64,000 nt of DNA, from positions 186,001 through 250,000 of the forward strand of contig JBDWSF010000005.1 in assembly GCA_039985655.1 (NCBI GenBank), read 5' to 3'. This document shows positions 54,494 through 63,217 of the stretch, in pieces. Below the pieces are notes generated by a model, which was given only the letters and a program-made list of their open reading frames with translations, searched no databases and was not told the DNA's origin. A program made the position numbers and the translations under genes. Origin of the DNA: Postechiella sp039985655. Its GTDB lineage: Bacteria > Bacteroidota > Bacteroidia > Flavobacteriales > Flavobacteriaceae. The number at the start of each line of letters is the position of its first letter. The first letter of the stretch is position 1.

Positions 54494-54853
54494 ATGTGTG
54501 ATAATAATATAAAAATCTTATCTAAAGTAAAAAGTGGCGAATTATCTGTATGTAAGGCTTGTAAAATATATCATCTTGAATTCAATAATATATATCTTGA
54601 GTTTAATCGAAGAGAATTTGAGCAATTTAAAGACTACATTCTAGACCTTGAGATGGATTATTGGGAACATAAATATGCTAGAGCAAAAATGAAAAGGAAA
54701 ATCCCTATCCCTAGCATGCAACCTAATCTTGTTTTAATGTTTAGACGACAAGAGATAAAAGAATTACAAAAGTTATTAACTCAGATTAATGAGAATACTT
54801 TTAACACCTATTTAGAAGTGAATGACATTGACTATAAATTCATATTAAATTAA
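54494..54853 (+). CDS. Small DUF6686-like protein
   Basis: A 119-residue soluble protein. It has an N-terminal CKAC pair (VCKACKIYHLEFNNIYLEF), a basic middle (WEHKYARAKMKRKIPIPSMQPNLVLMF) and a helix-rich end. I recall this as the DUF6686 family found next to heme-uptake genes. It may be a metal- or heme-related regulator, but this is inference. It shares length and architecture with the next gene. Confidence 0.55.
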   Translation: MCDNNIKILSKVKSGELSVCKACKIYHLEFNNIYLEFNRREFEQFKDYILDLEMDYWEHKYARAKMKRKIPIPSMQPNLVLMFRRQEIKELQKLLTQINENTFNTYLEVNDIDYKFILN

Positions 54854-54858
54854 AAATC

Positions 54859-55215
54859 ATGGATGATATTAATACAATATGCTACAATAATTTTGGAATT
54901 GCTTTTCAATGGAAAAGGAGTGTTGCCAAAGATTTTAATAAAATTCAATTGGTGTTTAAAAATACTGGACTCTTTTTAAAACCAAAAGAACTCATCCAGT
55001 TCTCTAAAAATATTGAGTATGCTTTAGAAAAAACAAATTCGGATATGAACAACGAAAAAAATAATACTTCAAGATTATTTCTATTAGAAGCACCAAATCC
55101 GCAAACAAGTTTTTCTATGACCTATAAAGAACTAAATGATGTAAAGGATTTAGTAAAAGGCACCTTGTTTCAACTTGAGTTATATGATTTTCTTGAACAT
55201 AAAAATATTTATTAA
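54859..55215 (+). CDS. Second small protein, distant paralogue of its neighbour
   Basis: A 118-residue soluble protein. It has the same build as the preceding one: strand pair (NNFGIAFQWKR, FNKIQLVFKNTGLFLKPKEL), a helix, a variable basic linker, then a hydrophobic strand (TSFSMTYKELNDVKDLVKG) and a terminal helix. The CXXC pair is missing; a lone Cys is at residue 8. It follows the first by 5 bp and ends 4 bp from the convergent GT2 gene. Confidence 0.6.
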   Translation: MDDINTICYNNFGIAFQWKRSVAKDFNKIQLVFKNTGLFLKPKELIQFSKNIEYALEKTNSDMNNEKNNTSRLFLLEAPNPQTSFSMTYKELNDVKDLVKGTLFQLELYDFLEHKNIY

Positions 55216-55219
55216 CTGT

Positions 55220-55723
55220 TTAGATTAATGTATTTCCTTTAATGAAATCAGTAGTATTTAATTTAATATCTAATGTATTTATACATTCAAGAATACAAAA
55301 TACATTTTTAAAAATCATTCTTTTTATCTGAGTGTTTTTGTTTGTAATGGAATTCAATTGAATAATTGACTCCTTATGGATTTCAATAGTATTTAATAAT
55401 GTATCTAAATCTTGAATGGTTTTAAGTTTATCGACACTAACATAACCAATATACTTCAATTTATTTTGATTAAAAAGATACCTCGCTCCAGCTTTAATAG
55501 CATTATTAACACCTCTGTTTTGCTTAATATCGACAACAACAGTATTTAATTTAGATATTTCTTTTAATGCTTCCAATCTATCCAAAGTAGCATCTTCACT
55601 TCCGTTATTTATAAGACATAAATGCAAATGATTCTTAACATTAGACAAACCATCAAATAAATTTCTAGAGATATCAAGCTCATTATTATAAAATACTATA
55701 ATGACTCCTATTTTCATATTCAA
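55220..55723 (-). CDS. Degenerate GT2-like protein lacking the DXD motif
   Basis: A 167-residue GT2-like protein (GVIIVFYNNELDISRNL, HLCLINNGSEDATLDRLEAL, NRGVNNAIKAGARYLF). The DXD metal site of its neighbour (YIGFLDADLS) is replaced by YIGYVSVDKL, so the first Asp is gone. It also lacks the C-terminal part that holds the acceptor-binding region. It aligns over most of its length with the GT2 half of the gene 5 bp upstream, so it looks like a duplicated, shortened copy. It may be a non-catalytic partner or a decaying gene. Confidence 0.75.
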   Translation of the reverse strand: MNMKIGVIIVFYNNELDISRNLFDGLSNVKNHLHLCLINNGSEDATLDRLEALKEISKLNTVVVDIKQNRGVNNAIKAGARYLFNQNKLKYIGYVSVDKLKTIQDLDTLLNTIEIHKESIIQLNSITNKNTQIKRMIFKNVFCILECINTLDIKLNTTDFIKGNTLI

Positions 55724-55728
55724 TATAA

Positions 55729-56916
55729 TTAAACTACTTTCAAATTTTGAGACGTAGCAGGTTTAGTATTTGATTTTTTTCCTCTATACACCCAAGCTAT
55801 TTGAGCTAATTGACCAACAATTTTTATAGAATCTTTCATAGACAGTTTAGAACCATCGGCATGAATCCATCGCTTTAATGGTTGTTCACAGATATAACTT
55901 TTAGCTTTTTCTATTCCAAAACGAACAGTCATTCTTTTAAAAATTTCAACATCAAAAATCCATTTTGTAACAAACTTTTTACTGAACGCTACTTGTATAA
56001 CATCTTTATGAAAAATCTTTGCACCACATTGTGTGTCTTTAAAATTCATTCCTAAAATTTTTATGATAATAAAATTAATAGTCATACTAATAATTTTTCT
56101 TGCCGATTCTTTAGTAATATTAGCTCCCATTCTACTTATTCTAGAACCACTCACTATTTTAAAATTTGAGTTTTCAATCGTCTTTACTAAATCATCAAAA
56201 TCGGCCAAATCTGTAGATAAATCAGCATCTAAAAAACCGATATAATCTAAATCTGTTTTTTTAACCATGTGTAACATACCTAATCTTACCGCTTCGGCTT
56301 TACCTCCATTTTTATCGCAATCGTAAACCGTTATAAAGTTTTCACGTCCTTTACGCAAACTATTTAAAACCTCTAGCGTTTTATCTCTACTGCCATCGTT
56401 TACAAAACATAAATGGTACCCCGAATGTTTATCGATAAAAGTAATGAACGCATCACTTAATAAGCGCTCTTCTTCATTATAACAAGGAATAACAACGCCT
56501 ACACATCGCTTTTCAATGATGACATCTTTTGTGTTTAATACTATCACATCCGTTTTTGGCCTACCAATAAGTCTTTTAACTCTGGCGCAAATTTCGTTTA
56601 AGCTTAAAGGTTTTTTCATGTAATCATCAATTCCTAAATCAAATCCTTTGGTAATAATAGCATCGTTTGTGTTTCCTGATAAAACCATAATCGGTGTCTT
56701 AGGATGTTTTGAAGCCCTAATATGTTTTACAATATCTAACCCCGATACATTGGGCATATTAATATCTACGATGACCAAATCTGGATTAAAAGTATCATAT
56801 AGTGTTATTCCCTTATTAGCGTCAGTTTCAATTTTCACATCGTAACCTAATTCTTCTAATCTTTTTTGTAATGGTAACAACACTAATTGCTGATCATCTA
56901 TCGCTAATACTTTCAT
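55729..56916 (-). CDS. Response regulator fused to GT2 glycosyltransferase (REC-GT2)
   Basis: A 395-residue fusion. The receiver domain is residues 1-118 with the acidic pair Asp7/Asp8, phosphoacceptor Asp51 (VIVDINMP), Ser80 and Lys102 (YMKKP): a complete phosphorylation site. The GT2 domain is about 135-370: VVIPCYNEEERL, CFVNDGSRDKTLEVL, GGKAEAVRLGM, DXD at Asp230-Asp232 (FLDADLS), QCGAKIF and KWIFDVEIFKRM. This is the dolichol-phosphate-mannose-synthase-like class that loads sugars on polyprenyl phosphate. No C-terminal membrane helix is visible. Activity may be set by phosphorylation. No sensor kinase is in the window. Confidence 0.9.
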   Translation of the reverse strand: MKVLAIDDQQLVLLPLQKRLEELGYDVKIETDANKGITLYDTFNPDLVIVDINMPNVSGLDIVKHIRASKHPKTPIMVLSGNTNDAIITKGFDLGIDDYMKKPLSLNEICARVKRLIGRPKTDVIVLNTKDVIIEKRCVGVVIPCYNEEERLLSDAFITFIDKHSGYHLCFVNDGSRDKTLEVLNSLRKGRENFITVYDCDKNGGKAEAVRLGMLHMVKKTDLDYIGFLDADLSTDLADFDDLVKTIENSNFKIVSGSRISRMGANITKESARKIISMTINFIIIKILGMNFKDTQCGAKIFHKDVIQVAFSKKFVTKWIFDVEIFKRMTVRFGIEKAKSYICEQPLKRWIHADGSKLSMKDSIKIVGQLAQIAWVYRGKKSNTKPATSQNLKVV

Positions 56917-56945
56917 AATTAAAGTTTTTGTAACTATTTATAGGT

Positions 56946-56953
56946 CAAAAATA
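56946..56953 (-). promoter_or_regulatory. -7 promoter element of the REC-GT2 gene
   Basis: TATTTTTG (minus strand) fits TAnnTTTG; the start point would be about 23 bp before the start codon at 56916. The rest of 56917-57194 shows no gene and no clear repeat. Confidence 0.5.
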
Positions 56954-57194
56954 CTCAGCTAACGCTTGTAAAAATGAATATTTAGATAAGCATAAAGCGA
57001 AGTGTAGACGAATGGTAATTTTGTATCGATAATTAAAAATGGATGGGCAGAGCCTAAAGAAAAAATCATTTCCTGCTTTTTATCCAAGAATACCTTTCTC
57101 CCCACTTTAGTATAGGCGAGGAGTAAGGAATTTCAAATTGCACTATATCAATCTATAATTAAAAATAATAGACACTTAAAAAAAACAAGGCTAT

Positions 57195-57569
57195 TTATGT
57201 ATCCATATGCTTACGAATAGTCAAATTGACATTTGGCTTCTGATTCTCTAATTTTAATTGCTTTTCTCCCCAATTTCTGAGGTGTTCGATAAAAGGAATT
57301 AGTTCCTTTCCAATTTCAGTTAAAGAATATTCAACTTTTGGTGGAACTTGGGCATAGACTTTTCTATTAACCAAATCATCTTCCTCTAGCTCTCGTAAGA
57401 CTTGGGTAAGCATCTTTGGTGTTATATCGGGTAAACATTTTTTAAGTTCACCATATCGCAATAAACTATTATGGTGCAAGTGCCATATTATTCTGCCCTT
57501 ATATTTACCTCCAATTCTTTTAAATCCATAATCAACAGCACAAATGGAGTTTTTTGAATTTATTTTCAT
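57195..57569 (-). CDS. HxlR-family transcriptional regulator
   Basis: A 124-residue winged-helix HxlR protein: GFKRIGGKYKGRIIWHLHHNSLLRYGELKKCLPDITPKMLTQVLRELEEDDLVNRKVYAQVPPKVEYSLTEIG. Cys10 (SICAVDYG) occupies the place of the redox-sensing Cys in YodB and HypR. It is divergent from the MBL-fold gene; the operator-like repeat between them is at 57619-57645. Confidence 0.92.
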   Translation of the reverse strand: MKINSKNSICAVDYGFKRIGGKYKGRIIWHLHHNSLLRYGELKKCLPDITPKMLTQVLRELEEDDLVNRKVYAQVPPKVEYSLTEIGKELIPFIEHLRNWGEKQLKLENQKPNVNLTIRKHMDT

Positions 57570-57618
57570 AATATATAAATCTTAAAATACTGATAAACAG
57601 CATTACTATCATTTTATA

Positions 57619-57674
57619 AAGTATAATACATAATTGTATATACTTGACTAAAATATACTATTTTATTAATTTAG
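57619..57674 (+). promoter_or_regulatory. MBL-gene promoter with HxlR-type inverted repeat
   Basis: AAGTATAATACA (57619-57630) and TGTATATACTT (57635-57645) form an inverted repeat with one extra base in the left arm. It covers TTG at 57644-57646, which lies 20 bp before TAATTTAG (57667-57674), one base off TAnnTTTG. An HxlR dimer bound here would block the -33 element. Confidence 0.6.
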
Positions 57675-57696
57675 CAAAGAAATAATACCAAGAAAT

Positions 57697-58692
57697 ATGA
57701 ATAGAAGAGAATTGCTTAAAATAACAGGCTTTGCATCGATGTCCGCAATTTTGTCCCCAACTTTAATGAGTTTTACAAAGACGAATAAAAAATCAGTTAT
57801 AGCTATCCCTCCAGGATTTATTCAATTTCAAATGGGAGATTTAGAATTACTTATTCTAACGGACGGGTATGTTCCAATGAAAAACTTGCAACCCGTTTTT
57901 GCACCAGACGTTAAAACTGAAGACGTAAATACTAAAACGTCAAAAATGTTTGAAAAGACAGAGAATGTTGAAATCAGTATCAATATTATGCTTATAAAGA
58001 AGCAAGAACAATTGATTCTTATAGATGTTGGTAGTGGCCCTCATTTTGGAGAGACAGAAGGATGGTTGCCACAAAGTTTACATGAAGCTGGAATATCAAA
58101 CTCAGAAATTACCGACATATTCATTACGCACGCTCATCGAGACCATATAGGTGGTATTCTGGATAAAGAAAGTAAACTTATTTTTCTAAACGCCAAGTAT
58201 CATATCTCTCCAAAGGAATTTAATTTTTGGACGGCTGAAAAACCAGATTTTTCTAAATCGAAGCTTTCAAATTATCCAGAAACAGGGGTTTCATTCACAA
58301 AAAACATCTTACAGAAAATAAAAGACAAGTTATATTTTTATGAACACGGTGAGTTATTATTTGATTGTCTTAAACCTGAACTTGCAGAAGGACACACGCC
58401 AGGGCATACTATTTTTTCTGTTTTTTCAAAAGAAAAAATAGTAACACATATTGTTGATACTGTACACAATCAACTCCTTATTGAAAAGCCTGAATGGGGT
58501 ATACAATGGGATGTAGATTTTAAAAAAGGCATACAAACAAGAATAGAAATATTGGGTAAAGTTTCAAAGAATAATGAACTTGTAATTTCCACACATTTAC
58601 CTTGGCCAGGAATTGGTCATATCATTAATACTGATAATGGTTTTAAATGGAAGCCTTTGGCTTATTCTACTCCTAGAAAGATAACGATATAA
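57697..58692 (+). CDS. MBL-fold metallohydrolase with Tat-like signal
   Basis: A 331-residue metallo-beta-lactamase-fold protein. The N-terminus is MNRRELLKITGFASMSAIL (twin-arginine-like). The metal site reads THAHRDHIGG near residue 147, with EGHTPGH near 231 and DTVHN near 252 supplying further ligands. Substrate unknown; family members include lactonases and other hydrolases. It is probably controlled by the divergent HxlR regulator; the pair looks like an independent detoxification or quorum-quenching cassette. Confidence 0.88.
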   Translation: MNRRELLKITGFASMSAILSPTLMSFTKTNKKSVIAIPPGFIQFQMGDLELLILTDGYVPMKNLQPVFAPDVKTEDVNTKTSKMFEKTENVEISINIMLIKKQEQLILIDVGSGPHFGETEGWLPQSLHEAGISNSEITDIFITHAHRDHIGGILDKESKLIFLNAKYHISPKEFNFWTAEKPDFSKSKLSNYPETGVSFTKNILQKIKDKLYFYEHGELLFDCLKPELAEGHTPGHTIFSVFSKEKIVTHIVDTVHNQLLIEKPEWGIQWDVDFKKGIQTRIEILGKVSKNNELVISTHLPWPGIGHIINTDNGFKWKPLAYSTPRKITI

Positions 58693-58800
58693 TTTTCAAT
58701 AGAGATTTATAGTCACATTAGTAATTAATCCTAATATATCTTTTCTGACTTGTGAGAGGAATATTTAAATAGTATTAATATGATTTAGAAAAAACTAACA

Positions 58801-58923
58801 ATGTTTGAAGATATTGCCTATATAATTTCTAAATATGAACGAGATATTGTTGACCTTCAAGATGGAACCGCCAATTTAATTATCTATATTTACATTATAG
58901 GATTGCTACTACAAGCCAAATGA
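58801..58923 (+). CDS. 40-residue membrane peptide overlapping the next gene
   Basis: A 40-residue open frame (41 codons with stop) whose TGA overlaps the ATG of the 1029-residue gene (ATGA at 58920-58923). The N-terminal half is charged (MFEDIAYIISKYERDIVDLQ) and the C-terminal half is a hydrophobic stretch (ANLIIYIYIIGLLLQ). An in-frame stop lies 15 bp upstream, so the ATG at 58801 is the only start. Overlap suggests translational coupling. It is not recognised and may be a leader peptide or a small subunit. Confidence 0.55.
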   Translation: MFEDIAYIISKYERDIVDLQDGTANLIIYIYIIGLLLQAK

Positions 58924-61900
58924 AAGAAACCACGAATAAATACTTGATTGTTGCTCTAATTTTAGGATTAGCTTTTCATGGCACTTCCATTTTCTTTACA
59001 TTAGAAACGACCTATGATGCTTTAATTCATTTGTTTTTTGCCGATCATTATGCAGGCAGTTGGTTTGAACCTTGGAATTACAAATGGTACACGGGGTTTA
59101 CAGTTATGAGCTACCCACCATTAGTGCATCAAACTATTGCTGCACTTTCACTTATTGGTGGATTAAAATTTGGTATGTTTACCGTCGCCTTAATTAGTAT
59201 TGTATTATTTATTACGGGTACGTATCGGTTTTCGCTTTTAATTACGGGTAATAAAACAGTTGCTGGTTACGCTTCCATTTTAGCTGTGTTATCATCGTCT
59301 TTTGTAGAAACCTTACATGTTTTTGGACAATTACCAAGTATTATTGGTATTTCGGTTTTAATGCACGCTTTGCCAGAAATTTATTTATGGTTAAAAACAG
59401 GTAAATACCGTTATCTATTTACCGCGTTATCTTTAATAGCTGTTACAGTAACGTCTCACCATGTAACCCCCATATTTGGAATGATATTTTTCATCTTTCC
59501 ACTAATTGGCATGGTCATCATGGATGCGTCTAGAGAACAGGTAGACTCAATAAAAGCAGTTACATTCAAAGTGTTTTTGAATAGCTTTTTCAAACTTTTT
59601 AAACGGATTATAAGCTTCGGACTTTTATCGCTTGTAATTATTGTAGGTTGTATTTTACCGTATTGGATAAACTCAAAAAACAACCCGATTACACAAGTAC
59701 CTATTCCACATGGTTCTCGTGATAATTTTTTAGAAATAACCTCGTCTGGTTTGGTTTTCTTTTTAATTCCGTGGGGTATTTCACTAATTCTTTTGCCTTA
59801 TATATTTTATAGATTTTACAGTAAACGCTATTTGTTTTTTGGGTTATCGATAACCATACTTACTATTTTAGGAACTGGTGGAACTACACAAATACCAAGA
59901 CTAATTTTAGGCGAAACCGCTTTTAATATTTTAACCTTAGACCGTTTTACACTTTGGGCATCCATCATGTCTCTACCGCTTTTTGGAGAATTTGTATATC
60001 GCTTTGTTGAGGGCGATTTAAAGACGCTTATTCAAGAACAGTTTGGAGCTATTTATCACCGTATAATTGGAGGTATTCTTGCTGGGTTATTCATTTTCAT
60101 GACAGTATTTACAATGAGCTTGGGCTATTTTAGACCATCTCAACCTCAGAAAATAAAAATGTTGCCCATTGTAAATTTCTTAAATCAAGATCAACATGAC
60201 CAATGGCGATATATGACTTTAGGTTTTGGCGACCAAATGGCATGGCTTTCGGCACAAACCAACGGAATGAGTGTTGATGGAAATTACCATTCGGCAAGAC
60301 GTTTACCCGAATTGACTACTCGCCCAATTGAACGTTTAGAAAACTCAAAATTTAAAGGTGTTGAAGGGATTGGTTCACTACAACAGTTTTTAACAACGCC
60401 TGAGAAATATAATTTTAAGTATATTTTTTCTAATGATAAATTTTACGATCCTATTTTATATTTCTGCGGATGGCAACGTTTACGACAATTAGAAAATGGT
60501 ATTCAAGTTTGGGAAAAACTAAACGTCCCTCCTATTTCTTCTATTTTACCAAAAGAAGATGTTGCCAAATGGCAAAAAATATTATGGGGCATTATGCCTT
60601 TTTTAACTGTAATTATAGCCTTTGTATTAAACATACAAATGTTATGGATTAGAGTTTTAAAAAGGAAATTAAAAACGATTCCACATTATTTAATAGTTAA
60701 AAATAATTACACCAAGTTTTCAAAAGGGGTTTTAAAAATCACTCATATTTGGTCTCTGTTTTTAGCCATATTAGTATGCTTTGGATTATATCAATTCTAT
60801 ATTAAAAATGATTCGCATCATTCGCCAGAGAACGCATTATTAGCTTATTATGATGCTTTAGACTTTAAAGAATTCGAAAAAGCATACAGTTTAATTAACC
60901 CAAAAAGTAATCTCCCTATTTCGCAGTATATGCTAGAAATATCGGTAACTGATGGCTTATTGAGTTCTTATGCAAAATTAGATGCTATTGAAACAATAAT
61001 AACCTCTCAAACTGACAGTTTAGCTGCTGTAAAGATAAATACCAAATGGATTACGCCATTAGAAAAAATAAGTAAAACCGATTATAAATCGTTAACCAAA
61101 TTAAATGGAAAATGGTATATAAATCCGGAAGATATCGATTTAGATTTACCACCAGACCAACTCTTCTCAAATAATACTACAACATATTTTAATCAAGGTA
61201 GACGACGTATAACCACAGAGCAAACTCATCACGAAGATGTTTTAAAACAACCCGTTCTAGAAATACTTTCGGCTAAATTGGTAAAACATAATAACAGCTA
61301 TGCGTTAATTGGTGAAGTACAAAACATAGATAACGTGCCTGCCGATGTAGTTTTAAAAGGCACATTGTATAATGAGAACAATAAAGAGCTAGCGACATAT
61401 AATGCTAAATATCATGTAAAACATAAACTGATGCCCAAAGAAGTGAGTGCTTTTAAAATTAACTTTGAAGGTATTGCATGGTCTAAAACACAAGATTCTA
61501 TTCCTAAAACGTTCAATCCAGATGAATTTACGCCTGTTGAATTTGAAGAACAGCCCACTAAATTCAATCTGCAAGTTGCTGGAAATGTTTCAGGTTCCGA
61601 TTTATTTAAAAGAACCACATTGAGTGATTTAACCATTTCTGAAGATTACATCTCAGGAAAGCTATTCAATTCTGGTATTGAAGAAGTTACCGTTCCGCAA
61701 TTACTAATCACTTATTACGATAAAAACAAAACCATGCTTTGGGTGGATCATTTATTTATTGCTGAAGGTATTAGACAGCAACGTCAACAAGCTTTTGAAT
61801 ACCCTATTTTACAAAATGACACTCTAAAATTGATAAACGAAAATATGGAAAACTGTTTTGTGAATGGATTGCCAAATGCATCTATTTCAAACAAAATAGT

Positions 61901-62009
61901 TCCAAATAGAATCAAGAATCAAACACATTCCGTTTTACAACCTATAAACCATCCCCATTATAGCTTTATTAAAATTGAAATAAACACCTATATAGGAAAC
62001 CCGAACTAA
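58920..62009 (+). CDS. GT-C/PTPS-related polytopic membrane protein with NTF2-like and FxLYD-like domains
   Basis: A 1029-residue protein. About 11 to 13 helices lie in residues 1-635, with an acidic loop (TTYDALIHLFFADHYAGSWFEPWNYKWYTGFTVMSYPP) typical of the 6-pyruvoyl-tetrahydropterin-synthase-related, YfhO-like GT-C fold. An NTF2-like domain (SPENALLAYYDALDFKEFEKAYSLINP) is about 640-735. An FxLYD-like sandwich follows at about 790-870. It may transfer a polyprenyl-linked sugar, such as made by a GT2 enzyme, to a surface acceptor. It overlaps both neighbours. Confidence 0.75.
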   Translation: MKETTNKYLIVALILGLAFHGTSIFFTLETTYDALIHLFFADHYAGSWFEPWNYKWYTGFTVMSYPPLVHQTIAALSLIGGLKFGMFTVALISIVLFITGTYRFSLLITGNKTVAGYASILAVLSSSFVETLHVFGQLPSIIGISVLMHALPEIYLWLKTGKYRYLFTALSLIAVTVTSHHVTPIFGMIFFIFPLIGMVIMDASREQVDSIKAVTFKVFLNSFFKLFKRIISFGLLSLVIIVGCILPYWINSKNNPITQVPIPHGSRDNFLEITSSGLVFFLIPWGISLILLPYIFYRFYSKRYLFFGLSITILTILGTGGTTQIPRLILGETAFNILTLDRFTLWASIMSLPLFGEFVYRFVEGDLKTLIQEQFGAIYHRIIGGILAGLFIFMTVFTMSLGYFRPSQPQKIKMLPIVNFLNQDQHDQWRYMTLGFGDQMAWLSAQTNGMSVDGNYHSARRLPELTTRPIERLENSKFKGVEGIGSLQQFLTTPEKYNFKYIFSNDKFYDPILYFCGWQRLRQLENGIQVWEKLNVPPISSILPKEDVAKWQKILWGIMPFLTVIIAFVLNIQMLWIRVLKRKLKTIPHYLIVKNNYTKFSKGVLKITHIWSLFLAILVCFGLYQFYIKNDSHHSPENALLAYYDALDFKEFEKAYSLINPKSNLPISQYMLEISVTDGLLSSYAKLDAIETIITSQTDSLAAVKINTKWITPLEKISKTDYKSLTKLNGKWYINPEDIDLDLPPDQLFSNNTTTYFNQGRRRITTEQTHHEDVLKQPVLEILSAKLVKHNNSYALIGEVQNIDNVPADVVLKGTLYNENNKELATYNAKYHVKHKLMPKEVSAFKINFEGIAWSKTQDSIPKTFNPDEFTPVEFEEQPTKFNLQVAGNVSGSDLFKRTTLSDLTISEDYISGKLFNSGIEEVTVPQLLITYYDKNKTMLWVDHLFIAEGIRQQRQQAFEYPILQNDTLKLINENMENCFVNGLPNASISNKIVPNRIKNQTHSVLQPINHPHYSFIKIEINTYIGNPN

Positions 62010-63217
62010 TGAAATTAAAATTCACATACTTGCTCTTTTTAGGATTGATGATTTTATTATCATCAGCAACTTCAATAGACAGTATTGATGATTTTAAATT
62101 ACTGACTACCGAAACGGAGTTTGAAGCTGGGCGTTCTATTGTATTGAAATTTTCGTCAACAGACAGCAAATCACCTCATCTTTATATTAGTAATAGCTAT
62201 GGATCTACGCTTATAAAACCTAGTACAGGTTCTAGTTCTTTAAATTATCAAATCCCTGAATATATAAGCTCTAAAACAGGTGTTGTTTTTTGGAAATTAT
62301 TGGGTAAGGATAACCAATTACAAGGTCAAATTAAAATCCTCCCAAAACAGGAAGCCAACACTATGGAAACATATTTAGGGCCACCAAGTATAGCCGCTGG
62401 CGGTGAAGATTACAGCATGCTTGTTGTTATTCCTACCGACAGTTATGACAACCCTTTAAAAGATGGCACAGAAGTTAGAACAAAGCATCAATTTTTAGAA
62501 AATATAAGCGAGACCTCTATTTACATGAAAAAGGGCATCAGCTACAAAAACATTTTTTCCGAAACTAAAACAGGGCGCATCCTTGTATCTTCATCACATT
62601 TAAATAAAAACTCAAAAGAATTCACAATCAACGTATTACCAGATATTCCAACAGATTTCACTATTGAATATCATCGCAATCATGATTATGCTGATGGCAA
62701 TCAAATCACCTCATTCTCAACCTCAATTATAAAAGATAAATATGATAATATCGTGAGCGATGGTACTTACGTAGAATTCTTTATTACCAATACTTCAAAC
62801 GCTATTTTGAAAACTGCTGGTACGACTATAAATGGTATTGCGACAGCCAAAATGATTCACCCTGATCATGAAGAAAACTGGATCGTTAAAGCCTTTATTG
62901 AAGGCATGGCAGAAAGCAAACAAATGGAGTTAACGTACAAAACCGTTATTTCAGATTTTGAGGTTACCTTTTCTGAAAACAATAGAACGATTACTGTTGG
63001 TCCTTTAAAAAGTTTTATGAATCAAATGATTCCTGATGGCTTAAACGTGTCACTTTTTATTTATCAAAATGAAACAAAAATAGAAACACTTTCAAAAAAT
63101 TCCTTTGAAGGTTTTGTAGCATTTAAATTAAATACAAACAACGTCCCGACTAACACCTATTCATTTAAAGTTAAAACTGCTGGAATTGAAAAAATATACA
63201 TCAATAAAAAACTATGA
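62009..63217 (+). CDS. Secreted Ig-like repeat protein, hypothetical
   Basis: A 402-residue protein with signal peptide (about 1-22, ending SSATS). It is rich in beta strands, with three or four Ig-like units (SIVLKFSSTDSKSPHLYISNSYGS; DYSMLVVIPTDSYDNPLKDGTEV; TSIIKDKYDNIVSDGTYVEFFITN). The DxYDN-P-DGT motif recurs twice as in invasin/Big-1-type domains. Its ATG shares a base with the previous stop (TAATG). Function unknown; probably a periplasmic or surface structural partner of its neighbours. Confidence 0.65.
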   Translation: MKLKFTYLLFLGLMILLSSATSIDSIDDFKLLTTETEFEAGRSIVLKFSSTDSKSPHLYISNSYGSTLIKPSTGSSSLNYQIPEYISSKTGVVFWKLLGKDNQLQGQIKILPKQEANTMETYLGPPSIAAGGEDYSMLVVIPTDSYDNPLKDGTEVRTKHQFLENISETSIYMKKGISYKNIFSETKTGRILVSSSHLNKNSKEFTINVLPDIPTDFTIEYHRNHDYADGNQITSFSTSIIKDKYDNIVSDGTYVEFFITNTSNAILKTAGTTINGIATAKMIHPDHEENWIVKAFIEGMAESKQMELTYKTVISDFEVTFSENNRTITVGPLKSFMNQMIPDGLNVSLFIYQNETKIETLSKNSFEGFVAFKLNTNNVPTNTYSFKVKTAGIEKIYINKKL

